Shown in pieces: positions 15,747 through 23,248 of a stretch of DNA of 26,398 nt. Origin of the DNA: Coemansia sp. RSA 922 (taxonomy: Eukaryota; Kickxellomycota; Kickxellomycetes; Kickxellales; Kickxellaceae). The translations under genes were made by a program, and so were the position numbers. The stretch's first letter is position 1; every line of letters starts with the position of its first letter. Where the stretch lies: contig JANBQS010000207.1 in the NCBI GenBank assembly GCA_027577415.1, forward strand, positions 1 to 26,398, written 5' to 3'. Below the pieces are notes generated by a model. The model had not been told where the DNA came from. It did no database searches and saw nothing but the letters and a program-made list of their open reading frames with translations.

Positions 15747-17546
15747 ATGGGACCAGTTAGAGCGAAGAGCAGCGACAGCAAGGGCAAGAAGTCCAGTAGC
15801 AAGAGCAGTGGCAAAAAGTCGTTTGACAAGAAGCCTAGTAGTAAGGCTACAAAGACATCGAAGCCTTATGCCAAGCCAACTACAAAAGTAACAACAGCAG
15901 AGGCCAAGAAGGCAGAGGCCAAGAAAGCTGAGCCAGTAGGGTCGCGCGCTCAGCAGCAAAAGAAGCAGCGCTCGGACCGGCAGCAGCAGAGCTCGGGCGG
16001 AGACCTGAAGATCGAAGCACGCAAGCTGTGGGAGCAGCTCAGGCGCGGCGACCTGGACGCCGACGTCAGACGCACGCACATGGCGGCAATGATGGAGTTG
16101 ATTGGCGGGCGGATCAAGGAGATCACGCTCAAGCACGACATGAGCCGCGTGGTGCAGACGTGCATCAAGCACGGCAGCGCTGAGCAGCGCGCAGTCATCT
16201 CGGGCGAGCTGGCGGGCGCCGAGATCGAGCTGGCAAAGAGCATGTACGGGCGGCACATTCTGCTGCGGCTGCTCAAGCACTGCCCGGCGGCGCGCGCGCG
16301 CATCATCGCGGCGCTCAGCGGGCACGTGCGGCGGCTGGTGCGGCACAAGGACGCGGCCGCCGTGGTCGACGAGTGCTACTCGGTGTACGCCAACGCAGCC
16401 CAGCGGTGGGCGCTGGCGGCCGAGTTCTACGGCGGCGAGTGCGCGGTGATGGGGGCGCACGTGACGTCGGTGGACGCGATTCTGGCGGAGTCGCCGCAGC
16501 GGCGGGCGGGCGTGGTGGCGGCGCTCAAGGCGTCGGCGGCGCCGCTGCTGGAGAAGGGCACGGTGCAGCACGGCGTCGTGCACCGCGTGCTGCTGGACCT
16601 GGTGCGGCTGTCGGACGGCGCGGACCGGCGCGCGGCGATCGAGGCGCTGCACACGCTGGCGGTGGAGATGGTGCACACGCGCGACGGCGCGCACTGCGCG
16701 ATGCTGTGCCTGCTGCACGGGTCGCCCAAGGACCGCAAGGCGCTGGTGCGGTCGTTCCGGCCGTTCGTGCGCAAGATGGCGCTCGACGAGCACGCGCACG
16801 CGGTGCTGATCGGCGCGCTGGACTGCGTCGACGACACGGTGCTGGTGGCCAAGACGCTGCTGGCCGACGCCGCCGCGCTGGCCGACGATCTGCTGCCCGA
16901 CACGCACGGCCGCCGCGTGCTGCTGTACGCGCTGGCCGGCCGCAGCCCGCACTACGTCGGCCAAGACGCGCTGGCCGTGCTGCGCGCCGGCGACGCGGTC
17001 CGCGCGGCCACCAGCAAGAAGGACCCGGCCACGCGCCGCCGCGAGCTGGCCGCCGCCGCGGGCCCGCCGCTGGTCGCCTGGGCCGAGCGCCACGCGGCCG
17101 CGGCGGTCTTCGAGCCGCTGCCCAGCCAGGCCGTCGCCGAGACGCTGGTGCGCGCGCCGTGCGACAAGCGCCGCGCGTGGGACGCCGTGCTGGGCCTCGT
17201 GTCGCATGATATATCCCCCGGCCACGTGCTGCTGCACCCCGTCGCCAACCGCGTCGTGGCGACGTGCATCCTGGCCGGCCACGCGCCGGTGCGGGCCGCG
17301 GCCGCCGACGCCGCGCCGCCGTACGAGGGCAACCCGCCGTTCGCGGCCGACGTGCTCGCCGCGCTGGCCGAGTCGGGGCAGCTGCTGCCGGCGGCGGCGG
17401 CCGGCGCCTTCCCCGTGCGCGCGCTGCTCGAGGTGCCCGCCACGGCCGGCCGCGCGCGCGAGCTTTTAACCCCGCATCTGGCGGTGCTTGTGGCCAAGGC
17501 GGCGGGCAATGCGACCGTTGCGGCGATAGTGGCTCTCTTAAAGTAA
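15747..17546 (+). CDS. PUF6: Puf6/PUM3-like pumilio-repeat ribosome biogenesis protein
   Basis: A 599-residue protein. Puf6 and human PUM3 are nucleolar RNA-binding proteins of pre-60S ribosomes. In yeast, Puf6 also represses ASH1 mRNA. The first ~80 residues are Lys/Ser-rich and basic. Pumilio-type repeats follow from about residue 110. The clearest has HDMSRVVQTCIKHG (about 130-143) and the next SMYGRHILLRLLKHC. Later, DGAHCAMLCLLHGSPKDRK and LDEHAHAVLIGALDCVDDT match the PUM3/CPL region. Length is slightly below yeast Puf6 (656). From about residue 65 the codons become extremely GC-rich, unlike the start of the same gene. The gene ends 24 nt from RMD5. Confidence 0.88.
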   Translation: MGPVRAKSSDSKGKKSSSKSSGKKSFDKKPSSKATKTSKPYAKPTTKVTTAEAKKAEAKKAEPVGSRAQQQKKQRSDRQQQSSGGDLKIEARKLWEQLRRGDLDADVRRTHMAAMMELIGGRIKEITLKHDMSRVVQTCIKHGSAEQRAVISGELAGAEIELAKSMYGRHILLRLLKHCPAARARIIAALSGHVRRLVRHKDAAAVVDECYSVYANAAQRWALAAEFYGGECAVMGAHVTSVDAILAESPQRRAGVVAALKASAAPLLEKGTVQHGVVHRVLLDLVRLSDGADRRAAIEALHTLAVEMVHTRDGAHCAMLCLLHGSPKDRKALVRSFRPFVRKMALDEHAHAVLIGALDCVDDTVLVAKTLLADAAALADDLLPDTHGRRVLLYALAGRSPHYVGQDALAVLRAGDAVRAATSKKDPATRRRELAAAAGPPLVAWAERHAAAAVFEPLPSQAVAETLVRAPCDKRRAWDAVLGLVSHDISPGHVLLHPVANRVVATCILAGHAPVRAAAADAAPPYEGNPPFAADVLAALAESGQLLPAAAAGAFPVRALLEVPATAGRARELLTPHLAVLVAKAAGNATVAAIVALLK

Positions 17547-17570
17547 AAAAAGTTTATTAATATATAATTT
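17547..17570. terminator. Shared AT-rich 3' region of convergent PUF6 and RMD5
   Basis: Only 24 nt separate the two stop codons. The gap is almost pure A/T. The minus strand carries AATAAA (17553-17558), which serves RMD5 only if cleavage occurs inside the PUF6 coding region. The mRNAs therefore probably overlap at their 3' ends. Confidence 0.4.
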
Positions 17571-18710
17571 TCAGAAATGCACCCGCTCCGCTTCCCCCGC
17601 CGTCGCCATGCCCGGGCAGTACGGGCACTTGAAGCGGCCGGACGCCACCGCGCCGGGCCGCACGCCGCGCGCCAGCTTGTCGAGCGACGCCTTGCAGACG
17701 ACGTGGCCGCACGGCAGCGCCATGGGCGGATTGTCGCGCGACGCCTGCTCCTTCGACACGGGGCACGCGAACACCGAGTGGAAGCGCATGGCGTCGGGCA
17801 GCGGCACCTCGACCGCCAGCTCGTCCTGCTGCGACCACTCGACGCGCCGCTCGCGCAGGAGGCCCGACACTTTGCTGACCACCGCCAGCGCGCGCGCCCC
17901 CGCCGCCACGCTGACCGCCAGCGGCGACGCGGCGGCCAGGCCCTGCACGGCGCAGAACGCCGCCGCAAACTCGCGCGCGCCGTCGGCCCACCGCCGCTCG
18001 CCGAACAGCGCCGCGTACGGCGACGCGCCCAGCCGCCGCGCGTACATGAACACGCCCATCAGGTGCGTGATCTCGGCCAGCCGCTCGCTGCCCGTGTTCG
18101 CGCGCGGAAACCACTCGCGCGCGTACGCCAGCGCCGCCACCGACGCGCCGCCCTCGACCAGCTGCAGGAACCGCAGCCGGTGCAGCGCAAACTCCAGCCC
18201 CAGGCCCAGCGCGTCGAGCGCCGCGCGGTTGGCCAGCGCCCACTCCAGCGCCGGCTCCAGCACGTGCGTGCGGATCTGCTCGGCCAGCGCGTTCATCGCC
18301 TCGAACCGCGCCCACGCGCAGTCCTCCGCCACGACGCTCCGGTCCTCGGCGGCGAAGCTGCGCGCAAGGCCAAAGTCGCCCGACCGCAGAAAGTGGAGCA
18401 TGATCGACTGCCCCAGCTCGGCCTGCTTGTTCTCGAACGCCCGCGACTCGGCCACCACGCCCAGGTCCAGCTTGAACGACCGCTCGACGTGCTTGCCGTA
18501 TTTGGCCACATTTGTGCACAGCTCCTTTAATTGCTCAGACACGGCGTCTTGTGTCTGCTTGCATTGCCGCTGCGCACTGCCCAGGCTGGCCGGTTCTGTG
18601 CGTGCTAATTCCAATGCTCGAATCATCGCTTCCACCGACCCCAACGTCTTGTTCATAGCCGCCGTCTGGTGCTTTGACAGCTTTTCGCAATCTCTGACAA
18701 GGGAGTCCAT
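17571..18710 (-). CDS. RMD5: GID/CTLH complex E3 subunit Rmd5-like (RMND5)
   Basis: A 379-residue protein. Rmd5 (Gid2) is one of two RING-like subunits of the GID/CTLH ubiquitin ligase, which in yeast removes gluconeogenic enzymes. The N-terminus is helical (LisH region, weak). A CTLH/CRA-type helical domain lies around 120-300. The C-terminal degenerate RING reads CPVS at 316-319, LPCGHVVC at 332-339 and FKCPYCP at 360-366. The second Cys of the first zinc pair is replaced (CPVS), as is usual for Rmd5. The phrase DNPPMALPCGHVVC is diagnostic of the family. Except for the first ~65 codons, third positions are nearly all G or C, as in the adjacent PUF6. Confidence 0.9.
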   Translation of the reverse strand: MDSLVRDCEKLSKHQTAAMNKTLGSVEAMIRALELARTEPASLGSAQRQCKQTQDAVSEQLKELCTNVAKYGKHVERSFKLDLGVVAESRAFENKQAELGQSIMLHFLRSGDFGLARSFAAEDRSVVAEDCAWARFEAMNALAEQIRTHVLEPALEWALANRAALDALGLGLEFALHRLRFLQLVEGGASVAALAYAREWFPRANTGSERLAEITHLMGVFMYARRLGASPYAALFGERRWADGAREFAAAFCAVQGLAAASPLAVSVAAGARALAVVSKVSGLLRERRVEWSQQDELAVEVPLPDAMRFHSVFACPVSKEQASRDNPPMALPCGHVVCKASLDKLARGVRPGAVASGRFKCPYCPGMATAGEAERVHF

Positions 18711-18801
18711 TATAAATTATTAAGAGTACAAAAAAGAAATATATTAAGTGGTGAGAAGCAATAGAGAAAATAGATGAAGAATGTGAACAGTAGATTGATG
18801 A

Positions 18802-19008
18802 TCACGTCACGACATGTGATTCGATGATGGGCTTTGTCATGAACGTCGCTTGAGCCAACTGCTGGAATAGCCTTTGCCGTGTCTCCGATGTCGATTCTCC
18901 AGCTGCCACACTGGCTGCCAGTAGACTGCTGGGACTAGACAATATCCGGCAGATAGCCACAGCACGCGCCTGTCGGTGGTAGTTACTCAAGATGTTGTTA
19001 TCGTTCAT
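18802..19008 (-). CDS. Small orphan protein, 68 residues
   Basis: A short, probably helical protein (MNDNNILSNYHRQARAVAIC at the start) rich in Ala, Ser and Leu, with one Cys and no signal peptide or membrane span. It sits alone in the 400-nt gap between RMD5 and the E2 gene, on the same strand, with AT-rich flanks on both sides that look like intergenic DNA. Base composition inside is markedly more GC-rich than the flanks, which supports coding. I do not recognise it. Subunits of multi-protein complexes are often this size, but that is only a general remark. Confidence 0.45.
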   Translation of the reverse strand: MNDNNILSNYHRQARAVAICRILSSPSSLLAASVAAGESTSETRQRLFQQLAQATFMTKPIIESHVVT

Positions 19009-19118
19009 AGTCGCAAAAAGAAAGAAATAAAGATGATACTGTTGTTATTTCCAAACATACCAAAAATAAAAAGTATTTGGATATCCTCTGATTCTTAAGA
19101 GTTTTGGGTATGTGTGTG

Positions 19119-19583
19119 TTACACCTGTGCATGCTCCTTGTAGTGCTTCAACAAAACGCGCTTATACTCGGCCTGGTTATCCCACAGCTGAGCTGCCGCT
19201 CCATTCAACGGACTCTGCGGATTAGCATCTCCCAAGAGCGTCTGCAAAGACAAAAGAATAGTCTGCACGTTGTAAACCGCCGACCACTGTTCCTTGAGTA
19301 TATCCAAACAAATATTGCCACGATCGTCTACGTTCGGATGCCAACACGGTGTAACAAACGTAATAGTAGGCGCTGTAAACGGGTAGTTGCTAGGAAAACT
19401 AAGCGCCAACTTGTACGTCAACCCCTCGTATACCGTTCCTGGTGCTCCGTCCAATGTTCCTACCCAGTTTAACATATTGTCTGACTGTGGAAACGCTGAA
19501 ATTCCTTTGAGATTCGCCATCATCAAAGACATTAGCTCGCTTTGGAGTCGTTTGGCGACAGCAGCATCAAGAGGAGCGGACAT
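19119..19583 (-). CDS. UBC11: Ubiquitin-conjugating enzyme E2, UBE2C/Ubc11-like
   Basis: A 154-residue E2 enzyme. UBE2C (UbcH10) starts ubiquitin chains on targets of the anaphase-promoting complex. Seen here are the HPN motif (82-84), the catalytic Cys92 in [14 protein letters not shown], and the run [24 protein letters not shown], which closely follows human UBE2C ([39 protein letters not shown] in pieces). The N-terminal extension before the core (about 10 residues) is shorter than in human UBE2C (about 28). The start at 19583 (MSAPLD) is chosen. An in-frame Met 18 nt upstream adds MFFAII from AT-rich leader and is less likely. Plant-type or Ubc4-type E2s fit less well. Confidence 0.9.
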   Translation of the reverse strand: [154 protein letters not shown]

Positions 19584-19672
19584 AATGATGGCAAAAAACA
19601 ATTAATATTTAAAAAGAAATTTAGAATGGAAAGAGAGGAATAAAAAGTCTTTTGTTGTCAATAGTTCTTTTT

Positions 19673-20662
19673 CTACTTTGGCTCGTCGAACCGCTTCACT
19701 AATCCATCGAGCCGTCCCATCAGAAACGCTGCCGTATCTTTGTTATGAGCTAATGGAAACTGCCCAACATACGCCTTTCCAGTACGCGTCACTTGGCTAT
19801 GATACTTTATACGAGAATCGACACACTCCTCATCAGCCAGCGCAGCGTAGCAGCAACCCTCAGCACCACTATCAGCATTAATAGTGAACCGAGCAATGCC
19901 CAGCACAAACCGAATAAAGTAAAACACTCCCACCACCAGATACTCAAAAAAGGGCAGCCCGAGTCCAGCCAAGAAATTTGTACACACATTGCCCGGCTCC
20001 GCCACCAGACAGCGAACACCAAAGGGACGTAGACGCTGGTCCAGAGGCATTGCGATCTGGTCGACAATGTACTTTGACGACTCGTAAGGCTTATCGCCCC
20101 AGACATGCTGGTAGTCACTAGCCTTGAACTGCAGCTGAGATGCTGCCGATCCAGTCCATATTACACGACCTCCTCCTGCCATTGCCTCGGTTAGTCGGGC
20201 AATAAGCAAGTAGTGACCAAATACGTTGGTTTGGAACGTCTCGCCCATGCCATCCGCCGTGACTAGCCCGCGTTTCTGCCGTAGTGCCTCTGACGACTCG
20301 AAGAACGCAATTGGATGCGACAATAGACCACTCACTATACCAAATATGTCTAGAGAGTCGATTGCCATAGAGCCGGCGTTGCAAAACAGCAGGCTTATTA
20401 TGCCATCGTAAGATAGTGTTCGCAGTGCTATCGCTGCTCGCTCGACTGACGCCACGCTGCTGGTGTCCAACTCTACAAGGTCTACTAGGGCCTGTGGGTA
20501 TGTCATCAGCAGTTCATCGCGTGCTGCCTTGCCCTTGACTTGGTTGCGACAAGCCAATACCACTCGGAACTCGCTATTTAAACTAAGCAGTCGCCGCGCA
20601 ATAGCCAGTCCAATACCGCTATTGCCGCCTGTAATTACAGCAAGTCTTTTAGCTGGCGTCAT
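19673..20662 (-). CDS. ERG27: Sterol 3-ketoreductase, Erg27/HSD17B7-like
   Basis: A 329-residue SDR. Erg27 reduces the 3-keto group during C-4 demethylation of sterols, in the endoplasmic reticulum or on lipid droplets. Cofactor motif TGGNSGIG is at 11-18, followed by an ACR-type end of strand 2 (R39) that suggests NADP(H). NAG is at 95-97, N-x-F-G-H at 146-150, the catalytic Ser at 172 and Y193-x3-K197 in PYESSKY, as in Erg27. The insertion between NAG and the NVFGHYLL helix (about 100-145) is also typical of Erg27 and HSD17B7. A hydrophobic segment (about 232-252) is a likely membrane contact. Presence of this enzyme fits sterol synthesis in a fungus. Divergent from SelO across about 100 nt. 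Confidence 0.85.
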   Translation of the reverse strand: MTPAKRLAVITGGNSGIGLAIARRLLSLNSEFRVVLACRNQVKGKAARDELLMTYPQALVDLVELDTSSVASVERAAIALRTLSYDGIISLLFCNAGSMAIDSLDIFGIVSGLLSHPIAFFESSEALRQKRGLVTADGMGETFQTNVFGHYLLIARLTEAMAGGGRVIWTGSAASQLQFKASDYQHVWGDKPYESSKYIVDQIAMPLDQRLRPFGVRCLVAEPGNVCTNFLAGLGLPFFEYLVVGVFYFIRFVLGIARFTINADSGAEGCCYAALADEECVDSRIKYHSQVTRTGKAYVGQFPLAHNKDTAAFLMGRLDGLVKRFDEPK

Positions 20663-20760
20663 TAAGTGAAAAAAATATATATAAACAATAAACTTATCAA
20701 ACAGAAAAGATCACGTTTGTGATTCTGCACTCTCTTTTATCTTTCAACTTTTCTTGAATT

Positions 20761-22605
20761 ATGCGCATTGGGCTCGCTACTGCATTTAAATCTCGGCCAT
20801 ATCTCCGTTATCCATTCACAATGTCGGGCAGCAGTTTTAGCAAGACAACAAAATTGCCGCCGACAACAACCGGCTTTCCCTTACGCTTTGACAATTCGTT
20901 TACAAACGACCTACCAGGCGATTTACTCGTACCCACTGCGCCATACGACATGCTGCCAGCTGGCGACGACACTGGCGAGATTCCCGTCCCTCAGTCTAAA
21001 TTCCGAGCATCACGCCAGGTCCGCGGCGCGCTGTGGAGCTGGGCCGTGCCTATTGAACACGAGAATCCTCAGCTAGTAGGAGTCAGCTCTTCCGGAGCGC
21101 AGTTAATAGGTCTGAAGAGCGAAGACTTTTGGCGAGACCCACAGCTGGCAGCAGCCGTGTGGAGCGGCAACCAGCGCCTGCTCGGCTCACATCCCTGGGC
21201 ACACTGCTACGGTGGGCATCAGTTTGGCGTATGGGCAGATCAGCTCGGCGATGGGCGCGCGATATCGCTTGGCCAAGTATACAACGGCACTGATAATGTG
21301 TGGGAGGTGCAGCTGAAGGGCGCTGGGCGTACGCCCTACTCGAGGTTTGCTGACGGATATGCTGTGCGCAGATCGAGTATTCGCGAGTACTTGGCTGCCG
21401 AGCATATGGATGCGCTGGGTGTGCCGACGTCTCGGTCATTGGCCCTGGTATTCACCGACCGTGTAGTCGAGCGCGAGGAGCCGGAGCTGGGCGCCATAGT
21501 CACTCGCTTGGCTCCATCGTGGGTGCGGTTCGGCTCATTCGAGCTGCCTGCCTCGCGTAGGGACTTTGGCTTGCTGCGAAAACTAGCAGACTATGTGATC
21601 CACCACCATTATTACTCTGAGCTTATCCAGCCTGCTGCTGCTGATGACAAGAGTGGTGGCGGAGTGTATATTCGACTGCTGCAGGCCGTTGTTGAGCGAA
21701 CTGCGGCAATGGTGGCGGCGTGGCAGGCAGTCGGGTTCTGCCACGGAGTGATGAACACTGATAATATGTCGATATTGGGCCTGACTATCGACTACGGACC
21801 ATACGCCTTTTTGGACGCTTACGACCCTGACTTTATCTGCAACCACTCGGACCCAGCAGGACGCTATGCCTTCCGCGAGCAGCCACACGTGGCGCTATGG
21901 AATCTTGTCCGACTCGCCGGACCCTTGTCCCGCCTTGTTGGCCAGGACCCTGAAGAAGACGCGTCGTCAGAGACCCTGGAAGCTGTCACGAAAGCGCTGA
22001 ATTCGTTTGGCTCCGAGTATTCGCGCAAATACGCCGAGCTTATGCGCCGCAAGTTTGGCCTTTCCTCCGACCACGACAGTGATGATATGGCGACTATTGT
22101 GCAGCCGTTTTTGGATCTTTTGGAGCGCGGACACACCGACTATACTTTTGCCATGCGAGCACTGTGCGATGTGCCGCTTATACTCAAGAGTGAAGATGGT
22201 GCTGCTACTGGGCTCGAGCAGCATATTGACGCCCTGGCTGCCCGATCTGACTGCAGCCGACTTGGAGGTGGTGATTGGCAAGGCGATATGAGAGCATTTT
22301 ATGAGGGCGTATACGGCCCACGCCTGGCTGCGCAAGGCGTCATTGACCAAGACTCGGCAAAGGCAGTGGGCGCCGGCATGCGACTGGCCAATCCGCGACA
22401 CGTGCTGCGCAATTGGGTGGCGCAAGACATAATTGACCGAGTAAAAGAGAATGACGTTTTATGTTGTGTTGATCAAGCGCTGGAACTACTGACGACGCAT
22501 GCCTTTGACGATACTGTGCCTGAGCATTTGAAAGATATGGCCGAGCGATATGCCGGGCCTGTGCCGCAGTGGGGCGAGGGCTTGCAGTGCAGTTGCAGCT
22601 CATAA
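20761..22605 (+). CDS. FMP40: SelO-family protein AMP-transferase (pseudokinase), Fmp40-like
   Basis: A 614-residue protein. SelO enzymes use a kinase fold with inverted ATP to transfer AMP to Ser, Thr or Tyr of target proteins, usually in mitochondria, in redox responses. Seen here are KGAGRTPYSRFADGYAVRRS (about 185-204), the catalytic loop MNTDN (331-335), and the metal site DYGPYAF (D344). The N-terminus (MRIGLATAFKSRPYLRYPF) is basic and lacks acidic residues, so it may be a mitochondrial targeting sequence. A second Met at 20824 is possible, but the presequence argues for the first. The last five residues are CSCSS. Cys612, third from the end, takes the place of selenocysteine in animal SelO. 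Ends 14 nt from the next gene, which is convergent. Confidence 0.92.
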   Translation: MRIGLATAFKSRPYLRYPFTMSGSSFSKTTKLPPTTTGFPLRFDNSFTNDLPGDLLVPTAPYDMLPAGDDTGEIPVPQSKFRASRQVRGALWSWAVPIEHENPQLVGVSSSGAQLIGLKSEDFWRDPQLAAAVWSGNQRLLGSHPWAHCYGGHQFGVWADQLGDGRAISLGQVYNGTDNVWEVQLKGAGRTPYSRFADGYAVRRSSIREYLAAEHMDALGVPTSRSLALVFTDRVVEREEPELGAIVTRLAPSWVRFGSFELPASRRDFGLLRKLADYVIHHHYYSELIQPAAADDKSGGGVYIRLLQAVVERTAAMVAAWQAVGFCHGVMNTDNMSILGLTIDYGPYAFLDAYDPDFICNHSDPAGRYAFREQPHVALWNLVRLAGPLSRLVGQDPEEDASSETLEAVTKALNSFGSEYSRKYAELMRRKFGLSSDHDSDDMATIVQPFLDLLERGHTDYTFAMRALCDVPLILKSEDGAATGLEQHIDALAARSDCSRLGGGDWQGDMRAFYEGVYGPRLAAQGVIDQDSAKAVGAGMRLANPRHVLRNWVAQDIIDRVKENDVLCCVDQALELLTTHAFDDTVPEHLKDMAERYAGPVPQWGEGLQCSCSS

Positions 22606-22619
22606 ATGCCTTTTATTAA

Positions 22620-22991
22620 TTACTCGGAGTAGTGCTGAAATTGAGCTATTCCCAAAGACTGCTGCTGCAACAGTACTTGCTCGAGCAGAGCCATCTCGGT
22701 CTCTTCGTCGTCTATATCGACATTGTCAGTGCAGCTCGGACCGAAACTTATTGGACCAATGCGAGTCGAGTCACCAGCAGTCTGAGACGATTGTTCTTGC
22801 TTCGCGTGGCTTTTGCTATTATTGCCTCCGATTACGAGGGCCATGTGGCGGCGCATGCGAGCGTAGTTGCGATTGCGGGGCGTTATCATTCCTGCGCTCA
22901 CGTAGGAGGCTGTCCTGTTGCTAAGCGTCGCAGAGGCAAAGCGCGCATTTGGCACGCACTGGCGCAAGAGAGCATAGTCGGCTGTATCCAT
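22620..22991 (-). CDS. Orphan protein, 123 residues
   Basis: A hydrophilic protein I do not recognise. Residues 30-52 (around AGMITPRNRNYARMRRHMA) are basic and could bind nucleic acid or form a short helix. The middle (55-75) is polar and probably disordered. The C-terminal part has an acidic segment (DIDDEETEMALLEQVLLQQQ, 92-111) that looks like an amphipathic or coiled-coil helix. No signal peptide or membrane span. It is convergent with SelO and divergent from the NIPA-type gene, a position that leaves it its own promoter (22992-23248, including TATATAC near 23100). The overlapping plus-strand frames are less convincing because they lack promoters and cross the SelO 3' end. Confidence 0.55.
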   Translation of the reverse strand: MDTADYALLRQCVPNARFASATLSNRTASYVSAGMITPRNRNYARMRRHMALVIGGNNSKSHAKQEQSSQTAGDSTRIGPISFGPSCTDNVDIDDEETEMALLEQVLLQQQSLGIAQFQHYSE

Positions 22992-23248
22992 ACTTTATGC
23001 GGTTAAATTGCAACAACAAAGAGAAAAGAGTGGAGCCAGAATGCCTTTCCTCCACACTCGCAGCAAAGCCGACAGTAATATAGGGATGTCCTTACTAGCA
23101 TATATACTCAGGGGCCCGGGGGAGTAGGTGGCTATTTTTCAAAGTGGCTTATTCACCACCTTTTTTTTAGACAAACTTTGCTTTTCTCCTTCTTCTTTAC
23201 GCCTTTTTGTATTACTCTTTTTTTTATATTTGTACTATTTTTATATAT

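Noticed and set aside
15741..17282. 513-codon minus-strand open frame opposite PUF6
   Set aside because: It exists because the GC-rich PUF6 sequence lacks stops on the other strand. The product is Arg/His/Gln-rich without domains, while the plus strand encodes clear Puf6 motifs.
17557..18530. Long open frames on both strands overlapping RMD5 (17577-18530 +, 17608-18723 +, 17557-18519 -)
   Set aside because: Shadows of the same GC-rich composition. Only the frame 17571-18710 (-) has the Rmd5 RING and helical motifs.
17571..19583. RMD5 (E3) and UBC11-like (E2) as a functional pair
   Set aside because: UBE2C-type enzymes work with the anaphase-promoting complex, whereas the GID ligase uses a Ubc8-type E2. 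Linkage looks accidental.
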